Assembly: GCA_030340625.1 (NCBI GenBank)
Contig: JAOPHQ010001145.1
Span: 62,001 to 126,000 of the forward strand
From: Merluccius polli
Taxonomy: Eukaryota > Chordata > Actinopteri > Gadiformes > Merlucciidae
DNA: 64,000 nt
Direction: 5' to 3'
Shown in pieces: positions 1 to 10,400 of this stretch. The translations under genes and the position numbers were made by a program. Within the stretch, counting starts at the first letter, position 1; each line of letters begins with the position of its first letter. The notes under the pieces are model-generated. The model saw only the letters and a program-made list of their open reading frames with translations, did no database searches and was not told the origin of the DNA.

Positions 1-608
1 CTGCAGCAAGTCCGTCTTTGGCGTTTGGGGCGGTTGGGGACTAAGTCCGCGTTTTTGTCCACAAGACAGCAGAATGAATGTGTGTAGGAATGAAGTTGGG
101 CGGGCCCAGCAACGGATCGCCGTCTTGCTGTCCTTGTCCCTCCCGTGTATGGCCCAAACAGTCTTGAAACCTCGGCTAGGATCAAGTGAAGAGGACATGC
201 TCAATGTTAGAAAATAATATAAAAAGATTGCAGGGGAAATATGTTGGCTAATGTTAATGTTAGCATCGCACACTATAGCAATGTGATCTGTTAAAGCTAA
301 TGCACAGCGTCTCTTAATAAATCATCATTGGCGATAGTAGTTTTGTCCACAGATGGGATTCAGAATCAAAAACTGTTCACTGTAGAAACCTACCGTCCAC
401 TGGGTGTCTGGGTGTCATGCTATGTGACAGCGGAGGTGGCGAACTTGGCGCGTTAACGTTAGAAGTACTCGGTGCTGTAAAGAAAATAAGAAAGTAGTGA
501 AAATCATATAGGTGCCAAGTTCAATAATTATTAAGCTCAACAACTTCAGTTTCTAGCTATACTTGTTACAGGCTTAAACAGAAGAAACTCACAATTTTCA
601 AGCTGGTC
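1..608. other. No gene recognised
   Basis: No reading frame with recognisable content, no RNA gene and no clear repeat boundary is visible here. The sequence is moderately AT-rich and could be host intergenic or intronic DNA. Confidence 0.5.
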
Positions 609-660
609 AGCCCAGGGACGTCACTAGGATTTAGAGGCTGGGGGGGCTTAGCCCCTAGCA
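609..660 (+). mobile_element. Possible hAT-like transposon end
   Basis: The stretch begins CAGGGACGTCACTAGG and continues into a G-run followed by GCTTAGCCCC. This CAG-start, GTCACTAG and GGGGGGCTTAGCCCC layout resembles the ends of many fish hAT elements. It lies about 800 bases outside the hAT-type ORF at 1427-3784 and could be its left end. No matching inverted end was found to the right of that ORF, so the link is not shown. Confidence 0.35.
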
Positions 661-673
661 GTGCGCGAAGTGC

Positions 674-1420
674 ATGCAAAATGTTTTCATCACATCTTTA
701 AAGTGGTTCTTTAATTCATATTACAGTAGAGAGTACAGCAGAGCATCTATCAGGGCCGGTTTTCTGGCTCACTCTCTTTTCTTTACTTGCCTTAAGACCT
801 CCTGCTTCCCTCTCCTGAGTCTTCAGGATGTCCTCCTTTTTAAAAATATAAATAAGCTAAACAAATGTAAGAGTTGGTATGATTTAAGTTTACATATTGG
901 GGTGAGTTCAAGGAAAATAGGTTAGAAAATATATCCATCAATGAAAATGAAAAAATATATATAGGCTAGTTTCATAAACTCACTCTTTCCAAATAAAGTT
1001 TAGGCCTATTTCAGCATGGCACTGATATTTCTCTATTGTGTCTGAAAACAGTCTATACATTGAACCGAGGGTAACATAATGGTGTGGTGCATCCCTGAAT
1101 TAGTTTAGTCACTAATGAAATTTGACAACACAGAACAATTGAAGTCTGAATGTTTCTCAAATATTTATTCTGCCAAATAAGACGGTATGTGAAAAAAGTA
1201 GAAACAAAAAAAAACAACAACAAAAAGACGGCAGCAATATACAAAACTATCCATTCAACTGGTTCAACTACTGCCGGCATTTACTTTATTTCCTGTATTT
1301 ACAAGTGTGACTGTGATGGCTTATTAATGGGTTTAGTAGGGGTCGGCTCGTCATAGAGAAGGACCGGAGAGATTTGTGACTAGAAAAATGCTATGGTATG
1401 TATTTCAAAGGCTCACAGCT
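674..1420. other. No gene recognised
   Basis: AT-rich sequence with short chance frames on both strands. If the ORF at 1427-3784 belongs to an element starting near 609, this would be its non-coding 3' flank. No other structure is visible. Confidence 0.4.
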
Positions 1421-1426
1421 TAATGT

Positions 1427-3784
1427 CTACTTTGTGTGTGGAAGCGTCAAAGTATACCTCCTGTTTTTAAGGGTGGCAAAACGATCAATTACTCTGTCAC
1501 GGCTCAGCTTCACTGCTATGTCATTTTCAATTGACAGGACTGCAAGGTTGTGAAGCCTACTCTGATCCATTGTTTGACGCAGCCAGGAGTGCAGCCGATG
1601 CAGTACACTAAAGGACCTTTCACAAGAGCAGCTGCTTACAGGCACTGTTAGGGCAACTTGGATTATTTCCCTCAGAGAGGGAAACATGTCTGGGTGTAGG
1701 AGGTTGTGCACAGCTAACATATCTTGGGCTGGACATCCAGCTTCTGTTTTGCGTGCAAGATAGTTTTTGGCTACAAGGACCTCCTCTGTTTTCAGATCTA
1801 TGCTGTAGTGCCGGGCAAGTTCATCCAAGTGGGATACATTCAAGAAGTTCTCAGACTTGGGGCTGCATGCCTGGATGCCTTTTAGGAGATCTGCATCTAC
1901 ACTAGAAAATCGTAGCGTAAGCTCACTAACCATCCTGTCCACACAAGGGAAAAGCAACCCTGTTTTGAAGGTCTGTGAGCTGCCCAACTCAGTGTGAGAA
2001 CCCAAGGTTGTCTCAAACACAAAATCCTCCATTCTTTTCTGCTTATGCCTTTTGTTGACTTGTGGTTCTGTGACACTATGTGTTAGGCAGAGAGCCTTAG
2101 TTCTTTCATACACTTCTATAGCAAATGCATCTGTGCGTTTATCCTTCAGTGTGTCGCAGAGAGCATCTTTCCCAATTAAAGCTTCTGCCAGGTCTAAAGT
2201 CTCCTTCTGAAGGGCCTTGTGGAATGACTCAGTTATAGACAGAAGTGACTGAAACATCAGGAGGGCATAGACTGTTGAGAACTTGGAGAGCTTTGCTTTA
2301 ATGCCAATAGCTAAGGGAGATTTAATGGCAGACAGACACTCAAGAATAGCAGGTAATGTTGCAATAACTGCATTGATCGAACGCAGCCGGCATGCCCAAC
2401 GAGTCTGTGATAGCTGTACAAGCTCAACTGCTGTCAACCCAAGCTTGGATTGAGTGTCTTTAAACATGTGGTGGTTCACCAGGGAGGTGGAAAAAAAAGA
2501 ATACACACTCTCCAAAAAGTCAAAAAACTCCACAGCCTCTGAAACAGCCCTACAAGTGTGGCACAGCACTAAATTGAGTTCATGAGCGTAGCAGTGGACA
2601 TAGATGGCTTCAGGGTGGAGTCTCCTGAAATGCACTTGTGCACCTCCTGTGGGCCCACTCATGACTGCAGCACCATCATATGTTTGTGCTACACACTTGA
2701 GGTCAGCAAGACCATTTTTCTCGAGCTGCTCCTGCAGCTTGTTTGTGATGGACTTGGCATCAAACTTCATTATCTCTGAAAGTGATAAAAAACGTTCCTT
2801 CACTGCCCCCTCACACACATACCTAACACAAACAGACAGTTGCTCTGCCCGCACATCCCTTGCTTCATCTGCCATAATTGCATAGATTTTGGAATTCTTC
2901 ATCTCAGCTATTATCACACTGGTCACTTCCTGAGAACAGCACTCTATAATCTCATTTTGAGATGTTGGTGAATAGGTGGCATTGGAAGGAGGGTTATGTT
3001 TCTGGAGAAATGGATCGAACTCCTTCAACAGGCCCATACAGGCAAGAAAGTTGCCCTTGTTAATGCTCTCCTCACTTTCATCATTGCCACAAAAGGGGAG
3101 TCCCTGACTACCTAACATAGAGGTGACTGCCACAATTCGCTTTAGATAGTCTCTCCTATCTGATATCTCCCGGGCATTACCAGTCAGCATCATCTGAGCG
3201 ACATCTCCTACTTGGCTGGTTAACTTGTAGATTTGCCATGCAATAATACTTTCTTTATGTGACTGTGCCATCGCATGCTTACTGAAGATGGACAGTGCGT
3301 TCTTCCAGTTATGGCAACCACTACTGCCCAAAGCATCATGTTTGATGTTTTTACCAAACAATCTACATGGAAAGCAGAAAGCTGCTTTCAGGTTGACAGA
3401 GTACTCCAACCATGTATGCTTCACAAACCAGCTGCTGTGAAATGCCCTCTTCTGTGTACCATGTGGGTAGCTTTTCAGCTTTACTTGCTTGGGCCCTGTG
3501 TCTTTATGACCTAAATCATGCACACTACACAGAGGAGGTGCTTCAGCTGCTTGGTTGTTTTCCTGCTCTCTGCTTGTTTGGTCTCCTTCTGTCTCTCCTT
3601 CTTGGTCTCCCTCCACCTCCTCTGACTCTGGATTTGCTTGCTCTCTCTGACTCAAACTGCTTGCCTGATGACCCTTTTCCTCCTCAATCCTTTCCTCCTC
3701 TTCTGCTGCCTCATCCTTTGAGAAGTTCAAAAACCTACATTTACTTATTGAAACCCTGAAGTAAATAACTTTAATAACTTCCAA
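1427..3784 (-). CDS. hAT-superfamily transposase-like protein (ZMYM1 / TTF-type zinc finger class)
   Basis: An uninterrupted 785-residue frame. The N-terminus (about residues 22-80) is highly acidic and low in complexity. A TTF/MYM-type zinc-finger region follows, with FCFPCRLFG at about 137-144 and HNWK / HAMAQSHKE further on. A DUF4371-like hAT catalytic region comes next, with MADEARDV and AQTYDGAAVMSG, then VHCYAHELNLVL. The C-terminus carries the hAT dimerisation segment (SSCSCERSFSVLHRL, then LHNLAVLSIEND). Such proteins are encoded by hAT transposons and also by host genes derived from them. The first residues (MEVIKVIYFRV) look like intron readthrough: an acceptor-like TTACTTCAG lies inside the 5' end, so the true coding start is probably within or upstream of this frame. 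A full-length open frame among otherwise decayed elements suggests a recent insertion. No flanking TIR pair was confirmed, so it could also be a domesticated copy. Confidence 0.8.
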   Translation of the reverse strand: MEVIKVIYFRVSISKCRFLNFSKDEAAEEEERIEEEKGHQASSLSQREQANPESEEVEGDQEGETEGDQTSREQENNQAAEAPPLCSVHDLGHKDTGPKQVKLKSYPHGTQKRAFHSSWFVKHTWLEYSVNLKAAFCFPCRLFGKNIKHDALGSSGCHNWKNALSIFSKHAMAQSHKESIIAWQIYKLTSQVGDVAQMMLTGNAREISDRRDYLKRIVAVTSMLGSQGLPFCGNDESEESINKGNFLACMGLLKEFDPFLQKHNPPSNATYSPTSQNEIIECCSQEVTSVIIAEMKNSKIYAIMADEARDVRAEQLSVCVRYVCEGAVKERFLSLSEIMKFDAKSITNKLQEQLEKNGLADLKCVAQTYDGAAVMSGPTGGAQVHFRRLHPEAIYVHCYAHELNLVLCHTCRAVSEAVEFFDFLESVYSFFSTSLVNHHMFKDTQSKLGLTAVELVQLSQTRWACRLRSINAVIATLPAILECLSAIKSPLAIGIKAKLSKFSTVYALLMFQSLLSITESFHKALQKETLDLAEALIGKDALCDTLKDKRTDAFAIEVYERTKALCLTHSVTEPQVNKRHKQKRMEDFVFETTLGSHTELGSSQTFKTGLLFPCVDRMVSELTLRFSSVDADLLKGIQACSPKSENFLNVSHLDELARHYSIDLKTEEVLVAKNYLARKTEAGCPAQDMLAVHNLLHPDMFPSLREIIQVALTVPVSSCSCERSFSVLHRLHSWLRQTMDQSRLHNLAVLSIENDIAVKLSRDRVIDRFATLKNRRYTLTLPHTK

Positions 3785-4350
3785 GATGTGTCACATCGGG
3801 TTGTGGGAGGGGTTAATACTATCACTCAAATAAATGCACTAAACTAGGGGCAATGTGCAGATGCCTACAACATGTAGCCTGTGACAACATGTAGCCTATG
3901 ACTCCATTATAAGTTTGTGTGTAGGCCTATGCTGTATTAAATGTAGCCTAGCCTATATTAAAGGCAACATCTATAATATTCATCCAATTCATTTATATTT
4001 AAATTTATAAGGCTGCAGCCAGTAGTTAGAGGGGAATTCCTGTGTAAAATGGTATGCTTAGCATGAACTCTTTACAGGACTAGGAACTGGGCAGCAGGAG
4101 GTGTCCACTATACAAATAACAAACCCACTAATAATAAATCACTCACTATCACGCATTCACTTTCACAAAACTACAACACATCTCACTCACATGTATTTAT
4201 CATCATATCTTACTCAATTTATTAAACGTCCTTATTAATCCCCTATTGTAATCCCACCCTTTATCAATCTTTGACCTTTCTGAAAACCCTCATTATTCCC
4301 TCCCGGACACAGGAGGAAGGGGGAGACGCAAACACACACGCGAGCGTGCG
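3785..4350. other. No gene recognised
   Basis: AT-rich flank upstream of the hAT-type ORF, ending in a short CACACA/CGCGAG stretch. It may contain a 5' exon and promoter of that ORF, but none can be placed. Confidence 0.4.
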
Positions 4351-4371
4351 CACACACACACACACACACAC
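4351..4371. repeat. (CA)n microsatellite
   Basis: About ten uninterrupted CA units. Confidence 0.9.
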
Positions 4372-4698
4372 TAGGGTTGCCGTGGTGTGGACATTTTCAC
4401 ACCGAGTAATACACTTGTGTCAACACCGGTATTACCGAGTATAAATGGTATAAACTTTGAAACTAGGTCAACCGCCATCTTCTCCGTCAACTCTCCTCTC
4501 ACACTCGGTGACAGCGTCTGATAACGTTCTATATATAATAGTATAATATAATTGTATACAGGGCATGAAATTGGCATCCGCCCACACGCCAAATGCGGGT
4601 AACTTTTGTGATTGGCGGGTGAAACTGTCAATCTACCTGCCACGTTGGCGGGTAGCCAATAAGACAACACAACACTGAGCAAGTGTTGTGTTGTCTCA

Positions 4699-4796
4699 AC
4701 CGGCGGGGTTGTCTCAAAAAGGAGGACAAATACACGTCCGGCTTGATGCTGCGCCGGACGCGTATTTGTCCTCCTTTTTGAGGCAACCCCGCCGGT
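4699..4796. repeat. Near-perfect hairpin, 44-bp arms and 10-bp loop
   Basis: Left arm 4699-4742 and right arm 4753-4796 are reverse complements at 42 of 44 positions by eye. The loop is TTGATGCTGC. The arms begin ACCGGCGGGG and read through AAAAAGGAGGACAAAT. Each mismatch would still allow a G-U pair in RNA. It could be the palindromic core of a foldback element. Confidence 0.85.
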
Positions 4797-4990
4797 CACA
4801 GGTCCGCCCGCCGGTCACAGGTCCGCCCGCCGGTCATAGGTCCGTGGTGTGTTACAATCGCGCCCCCCCCCCCCCCCCCGGCGGCCGTAGGTCCGCGGTG
4901 TGTTACTACTGCGCGCACCCCCTCCCCCCGTCGCCCCCCCCCCCCAGTCGGCCGTAGGTCCGAGGAGTCGCGCGCGCCCCCCCCGGGCTG
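4797..4990. repeat. GC-rich tandem repeat with poly-C tracts
   Basis: Repeats of about 17-18 bp built on GTCCGCCCGCCGGTCACAG are followed by a more diverged form (GGCCGTAGGTCCG) separated by long C runs. It starts directly at the right arm of the hairpin. Confidence 0.75.
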
Positions 4991-5020
4991 AGGTGTCCTC
5001 CTGTTCAACAACTCATAAAT

Positions 5021-5280
5021 GGTCACCCCAGCCTGTGGAATGCTCTCCCTGTCCATCTAAGGGCCCCACAGACTGTGGACTCTTTTAAGAAAGGCCTTAA
5101 AACCCATCTTTTTAGAAAAGCCTATGGCTAAAACTGCTCTTTTAATGTTTGTTTCTGTTAGTTTTAAAGTACTTCATGTTGTTTTATCCTTTTTTTTTAT
5201 GTGCATTGTGCACTTTGAGGTCATTGAGTTGATGTAAAGTGTGTTATTAATAAAATGTATTATTATTATTATTATTATTA
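5021..5280 (+). mobile_element. 3' end of an L2/CR1-type LINE
   Basis: One frame ending at a TAA at 5129-5131 contains WNALPVHLR and DSFKKGLKTHLFRKAYG, which are typical last residues of fish L2-like reverse-transcriptase ORFs. A short 3' UTR follows and ends in an ATT microsatellite (from about 5250), the usual 3' tail of this LINE group. It is 5'-truncated; the rest of the ORF is absent. Confidence 0.7.
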
Positions 5281-5592
5281 CTGTAAGGTTCTATTTTTGT
5301 GTCTCTTGGGTTTTATTACTTTACTTGTGTCAGTTTTAAACGGCTACAATTATTAGATATTAAATTATTAATATCCATATTTATTATTTTTTCTTTTACT
5401 ACTGCATGAGACCATCATTACTGCCTTATGGATGCCCATGGAATTGGAATACATTTGTTTTCAAGTACTTGGTCAACACACTACAGTCTTTGCAACAACT
5501 TCTACAAAACTTTTAAAAACAAGTTTTCACTGCCATCTTTAGGTAGCAATAACTGAAAGTACTCATTACATTTCCATGCACAATTTTCATAC

Positions 5593-6707
5593 CTGGAATG
5601 CAGTTTTTAAAAGTCACCCTGCACTCTCCACATGTATCGATAGCGTACATCTTGTAAAAGTCTGCCATGTACTCTGCCGAAAACATGGTCCAGTTTGCAA
5701 CACCTGTTGGAGACAATTTTGAGAATAAGATAATTTCTCAAATGGATTTAACATGGACAACATGCAGTAATGTAATGCAGTAAGTAACATGCAGCAACCA
5801 TATCTGTATAGCTACAACCATTTTTGTAATCTTACTGTAAAGCCACAGAAAATGCACTTTTCTCTTGAAGTATTCGCTCTCCACCACTTCTGTGAAGCAG
5901 GAAGACACCAGGGACAGGGTCATTAGAGCTCTGTCTCCATCATGAAGAACGACCTCAGCAAAGACGATCTCCAACAGGCAAGATGGCAACTGAAACAAAT
6001 AAGATTCTTCTATTGAATACATCATCTCCAGTTAGTATTAAGCCAAACAGCATTAATAGAAATACTGAAAGCAAGAGCACTGAATGTATTCAATAAATAT
6101 TGTATTCCCCCAAAAAAATAACGCATGCAAACAATCAAAAATAAATTATTAATAAATAAAAGACCTGCTCAATACATGTTGCCAATTCCTGCTCCTGCTC
6201 TCTTCCATGTGTCATGGGCTCTATCAGTCTTCTCTTCCTATGTAGAAATGTCATAGGGGTGACATTAGCAAGATGCTTTTCATGTAACATGAAAATCCTC
6301 AACTTTTACTATAGAAACTAGGGGTTTGACGGTACACAGAAGTCATGGTTTGGTTCATATTCCGGTTTAAGAGTCCATTTGGTACAGGAAAACAAAGTGT
6401 TATTATTGTTGACAAAATCCTCTTGCTGGGGACTAATACAAACTACAGTACCTTTCCTGTCCCTATAAGCCCCCCCCCCCGCCCCAGAAATGCATCGTAG
6501 TTATCAAGTTGTTCATACCTTTGGTGTTCTATGTTGTCTAACAGAAGCTGGCACCACCATCTCCTTATATGTGGCATATCATGCTAGTAGATGAAGAAAG
6601 ATGTCATTGTAGTTTCAATCCTAAAATCTGTACATTAACAATTTTAGATTTAAATTGCTGACCTGAGTGAAGTCAAACTTCCAGTCCAGTGCCATGTATA
6701 GTGCGTA
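5593..6707 (-). CDS. Multi-exon host gene segment, F-box-like protein (partial)
   Basis: Five consecutive exons can be placed from splice sites and reading phase: 6663-6707, 6519-6583, 6165-6237, 5836-5989 and 5593-5703. Donors read CAG|GTCAGC, AG|GTATGA, CAG|GTCTTT, ACA|GTAAGA and CAG|GTATGA. Acceptors include TCATCTACTAG, TTCTACATAG and TTTGTTTCAG. All four junctions keep one open frame of about 149 codons. Exon 4 begins LPSCLLEIVFAEVV and continues SLVSSCFTEVVESEYFKRKV, the layout of an F-box (LP, hydrophobic helix, LSLVS, F); that suggests a substrate adaptor of SCF ubiquitin ligases, though the assignment rests on pattern alone. Earlier exons contain ALDWKFDFTQ and RRWWCQLLLDN; exon 5 contains FYKMYAIDTCGECRV. 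The initiating exon must lie above 6710, possibly beyond the retrovirus at 6925. The last exon is not identified. I do not recognise a specific gene. Confidence 0.65.
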
Positions 6708-7007
6708 CTGTAATCCATATTAACAACGGTTAACATTCTTTTCATATGATAGAACAGAGTTGATATAGCCTAGAACTCTAGACACCCCCTAGCGGCAGCA
6801 AATTTATTTGGCAGCTAGGTAGGTCTAGCACAGCTCCGTCCGCTTTTTGGTGCTGGAAACACCAACGATGTCTGGTATGTCTGGCCAATCACAGCGTGAG
6901 GGGCGGAGTGGAAAGCCGGGCTACTGTTGTGAAAAATAATAAGACGGACGGTGGTAAAACAGAAAAAAGGCCGGAACAACGAAGGAGGTTTCACCTATGT
7001 GTCTGGG

Positions 7008-7013
7008 TTTATT
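7008..7013 (-). terminator. LTR poly(A) signal AATAAA
   Basis: AATAAA on the minus strand about 85 bases before the LTR end, the normal retroviral position. The copy in the 5' LTR is at 16613-16618. Confidence 0.65.
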
Positions 7014-7405
7014 TAACAGTTTAGTAGAATTACAAAGTACACCATCTGATCAAAATGAGCACAGAGTGAGAGTGGCACTTAGCCGTTTTGGTACCAAAAA
7101 GTTCAGAAAGGAGAACTGAGACACCTCTGCATAGAGCTTGTCTCCGGAAAAGCGCGCCGGGGGGGGGAACAGGGCCTTCTTCTTATAGCCAGGGGTCCAC
7201 CCCGCCAGATTCAAGCCCCCCTCCCCCGGCTGGTTCCTGTCACAAGATGTATGTTCCCGATAGGCCCGCCTTAAAAGTGGCCGTTGGGGCAGTTCCGTAT
7301 GGCGAGGGTGCCGTTATCTCTGGCGCCATCACGTCTCAGTTCTTGGTTTCTCGGGGTGATAGAGTTCAGTGACCGTCTAGTCTCGGTTCTTGGTTGCTCG
7401 GGACG

Positions 7406-7412
7406 ATTTATA
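7406..7412 (-). promoter_or_regulatory. LTR TATA box
   Basis: TATAAAT on the minus strand, downstream of the U3 repeats. The matching copy in the 5' LTR, which would drive the provirus, is at 17011-17017. Transcription would start about 25 bases further along the minus strand, near 7380. Confidence 0.6.
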
Positions 7413-7496
7413 GGTCTTAGTTCAGCTTTAGCACATTCTGGGTCATGTGTGTGACAGTTAATTTGTCCGCTTTGTGTGTACAGTTTAGCACATTCT

Positions 7497-7616
7497 GGGT
7501 AGTCAAAACAACCGAATACAGTCAGGGTTTGTCAAAACAACAGAGTACAGTCAGGGTTTGTCAAATCGAATACAGTCAGGGTTTGTCAAAACAACAGAGT
7601 ACAGTCAGGTTGGTCA
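7497..7616 (-). promoter_or_regulatory. U3 direct repeats, enhancer-like
   Basis: Four to five imperfect copies of a unit of about 22-30 bp with the plus-strand core TACAGTCAGGGTTTGTCAAA. Direct repeats at this place in U3 are the usual site of retroviral enhancers. The other LTR carries the same array at 17102-17221. Confidence 0.7.
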
Positions 7617-7654
7617 AATCAACAATCTTGCAGGGGGATAATTTTTCAACAACA

Positions 7655-8172
7655 ATCCCTCTCAAGTGCTCTTCAGGAGCACTTTCACATGTTGGGAAAT
7701 TACGTCTGGAATAAGACACATAGGCATTTTCCTCAAAATATTTCTCCTCCACGACGAGAGGGGACCCATCCCATTAGGGGCAAGGGAAACCAACTCGACC
7801 CGAAAAATTCGAGCGCATTCACCCGTGGCAGGAATAAAATCATCAAAGTACAATCATCATTATTGAAATCACACCACACTATTACCATCATCATTATAGC
7901 AAAATCAGGTAGGCATATTATACTCATTACATCACACAACTCTTATTCATACTATCATGTAATCATTTGGGTTATCATACTCATTGTTACACACGGTTAA
8001 CTGCATGGATTATATGTTTCTTTTTTTTTTTTTAAGCAGGGGCAGGGGGCGGCACCAGTCCTTCTACACAAACTTCATGGGCGGTCGCCAGAATGGGCTT
8101 CCTTCATCCCGATTTTATAATTCAGTTGCGAAAGGACTGGGCCTCTGGGTAGGGAACAGCGGTACATTCAGC
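7655..8172 (-). other. ERV 3' untranslated region between env and 3' LTR
   Basis: About 500 bases with no coding content. A purine stretch (GAGAGGGA on the minus strand) next to the LTR is the candidate polypurine tract. The middle is rich in ATCATT-like simple sequence and includes an 11-T run near 8022. Confidence 0.6.
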
Positions 8173-9261
8173 TCAGTACATTTCATACACATTACCCACA
8201 TTATTATTGAGCTCTCGCTCTTCGTAATCATTGAGCTCGTGCTCTCCGGTGGAGAGCAAGAGCATCTGTAGGTTTTGGTCACTTTCAGCAGATACGGCTC
8301 GGTTGATTAGCCTCACAATTAACGCACGCATGCAAGGAATACAGCAACACCCGCATGTAATCAAAATGGCAGAGAACACCGCAACGGACATAAGCAATGA
8401 CATCATGAATGATTTCCATTTCCCAAACATTCCCGTAAACCACTCCTCAAGGGGGCTTTCTACCCCTGAGTCCTCAGCCATCATGTTGGAGAGGGCTTTC
8501 AAGCCAGCTAAAGCCTTAGTGACGGAACCATCTGGAGCGGTATTATTAGGAATGAACGTACAACACTGATCCCCGAACATGGCACAGACCCCTCCTTTCT
8601 TGGCCAGGAGCATGTCTAGTGCCAGTCGGTTCTGGAATGCCATTAGGGAAGTAGCTGCTAATTGCTCGGAGAGACCCATCACGGCGTCTCTGGTCCGGTT
8701 TGACAACTTCTGCACATTGTAATGTATGTAATTAATGCGGTCAATGTTTTTGTTGGGGGTGACAGGGAACAAGGCAGATATTAGGGGAAGGTTCTCGAAT
8801 CCGGCCGCAATTTGATCTACCAATTTGAACTCGTTGGGGACTCCGCGAGGGACCCCTATGCTATCAATCCAGGTGTCTCGGTCAGGGGCATCCCATTCGT
8901 TACCGGCATTCCGCTTCGGTCTACCCCCCTTAGCGGCTACAGCGGCGATCTCTTTTGGCCCTACCATGGTTATGGGAACAACTAATCGGGCTAGAGTACA
9001 TCTACCGCTCCAAGTTGGGGGTAAGGTTAGTAACAGGATATTGGGGCCACACAGCCAATAAAGGTCCTTCCGTCCTATATTAATTCGGGTGACATTTTTC
9101 CATTCAGTCACGTTAATGATCGTGTTACAAAGAGACCGTGCCAATGTCCCCACAGACTTAGAATTCCCGGTTACATTTCTATCGCGTTGCAGGCAAGTAT
9201 AGTTGCTACCTCCTATTTTAAACGCGGGGGCGGCAGAGTTGTTCAGTCCGGGAGGGAACAC
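8173..9261 (-). pseudogene. ERV env, end of surface subunit and transmembrane subunit
   Basis: A 362-residue open segment. It has several N-glycosylation sites in its first 60 residues, a basic RPKR-type cleavage site around residue 115, the CX6CC motif of gammaretrovirus-type transmembrane subunits around residue 230, a hydrophobic membrane-spanning stretch followed by a cysteine cluster near residue 300, and a short cytoplasmic tail. This is the fusion half of a retroviral envelope. It is in a different frame from the first half of env; the change falls between 9262 and 9353, near a run of seven A (minus strand, about 9292-9298). As it stands the envelope cannot be made as one protein. Confidence 0.85.
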
Positions 9262-9353
9262 ACTACTCAGGGTGGCACAGTTTGCTGGGTCTTTTTTTCA
9301 TAAAGAGGGCTATAGCACATCGGCTTCCTACAACGTCGGTCGCGGGATCCATC

Positions 9354-10400
9354 CTAACGGGGGGTACTGACTAGGAGGGGTCTGGCTGCTGCGCAAGCTA
9401 CGCAATCTTCCATTCCCACTCCTCGGGCCGACGCTATTATCCATCTTAACCATTGATTATCGGTGGGGCCATGGGTTAACATTAGAATCGAATCTGCGGT
9501 TCCTAGAGTATCTAGATTAAAGGTGGACACCCCGTGGTGGGGGTGTTCATCTTTGATCGGGGGAGCGAGTTTGGGCCCTATTTTCTCGGGGCCGCTAGTT
9601 GGCAACTCACTGCCTTTTACGTCAGGAGCGGGAGGGTCTAGCAATACTATCTTGATTAGGTTGGTCTTGTCGCGTCCGGCCTGGTCTACTCCGAACGCAA
9701 GGTACATCGTATTGTTTTCTCGTCCGCATTCCGCTGTCTCTTTGGCATAGGGATTAGAGGTGACATTTTTTAGTGTGAAAAATATCTCAACTTCACTTCC
9801 GGTAATGGCTTTTGCTAATGACCCTGATCGTTGTAATTGGTGGGTCTTCGCAAATCGAGGTCGCTCACTAACCTGCTGGCCCCCTGCATACAACCCCCCC
9901 GTTCCCCACAGCACCGTCTCCCAGGAACTGCACCCAACACGGTCGCTGTACAGGGTGGGGTTTCCTATAAAACTGGGATACTGATCACACATATATACAT
10001 CATATGTTTTCCATGCCGCCGGATTCCCCCCACAGTTTATGACATAACACAGGTTGAATCTGAACATCGTGTTGGAGCCCATGACATAGTTCAGGGTGAC
10101 CCCCTCATACCTTCGTACGCAGAGGTCCTGGCCAGCGTCCTTTGTGACAGCTACGTGTCGTCGGTTCCTCAGGGGGGCCAGGGCCTCTGCTGGAGAAGGG
10201 GGAGCCGTAGTCAGGGGCTGGAACAGTCCGGGGGTGTCAGGGTTGGGGGGTTCGGGGTCGGGATCCTGCGGAGCTCCTAGAAGGAGCGGCACCAGGATTA
10301 GGACCCAGAACGCGATGAGGGCAACCACTAGCACCACTTCTACCACCAATTCACACTTATCTCGGCAGGTGGGGGAACGATGGGGATCCGCAGGTCTCAT
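9354..10400 (-). pseudogene. ERV env, leader and surface subunit
   Basis: A 348-residue open segment. It starts with a basic leader, then a strong hydrophobic stretch (LVVEVVLVVALIAFWVLIL) that would act as signal or anchor, then a proline-rich linker and a cysteine-bearing surface domain with several N-x-T/S sites. It overlaps the end of the integrase frame (10357-10400), the usual gammaretroviral pol/env overlap. The frame ends at a stop beside a run of six C on the minus strand (about 9356-9361), and the env sequence carries on in another frame. Both env breaks lie at homopolymers, so sequencing or assembly error must be excluded before calling them real. Confidence 0.8.

Larger units (their letters stand above)
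6925..7654 (-). repeat. 3' LTR of the endogenous retrovirus
   Basis: It begins TGTTGTTGAAAA and ends TTTCACAACA on the minus strand. U3 holds the direct repeats at 7497-7616 and a TATAAAT box; the poly(A) signal lies near the R/U5 end. The distance from TATA to AATAAA gives an unusually long R of several hundred bases. It pairs with the LTR at 16530-17259. Confidence 0.92.

Noticed and set aside
5513..5592. A sixth, terminal exon of the F-box-like gene after TACTTTCAG near 5553
   Set aside because: It would need a 40-base intron, too short for vertebrate splicing, though the phase fits and a stop follows four codons later.
7088..7372. 94-codon frame within the LTR, repeated at 16693-16977
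   Set aside because: Identical only because the LTRs are duplicates. It is antisense to the provirus and has no recognisable domain.
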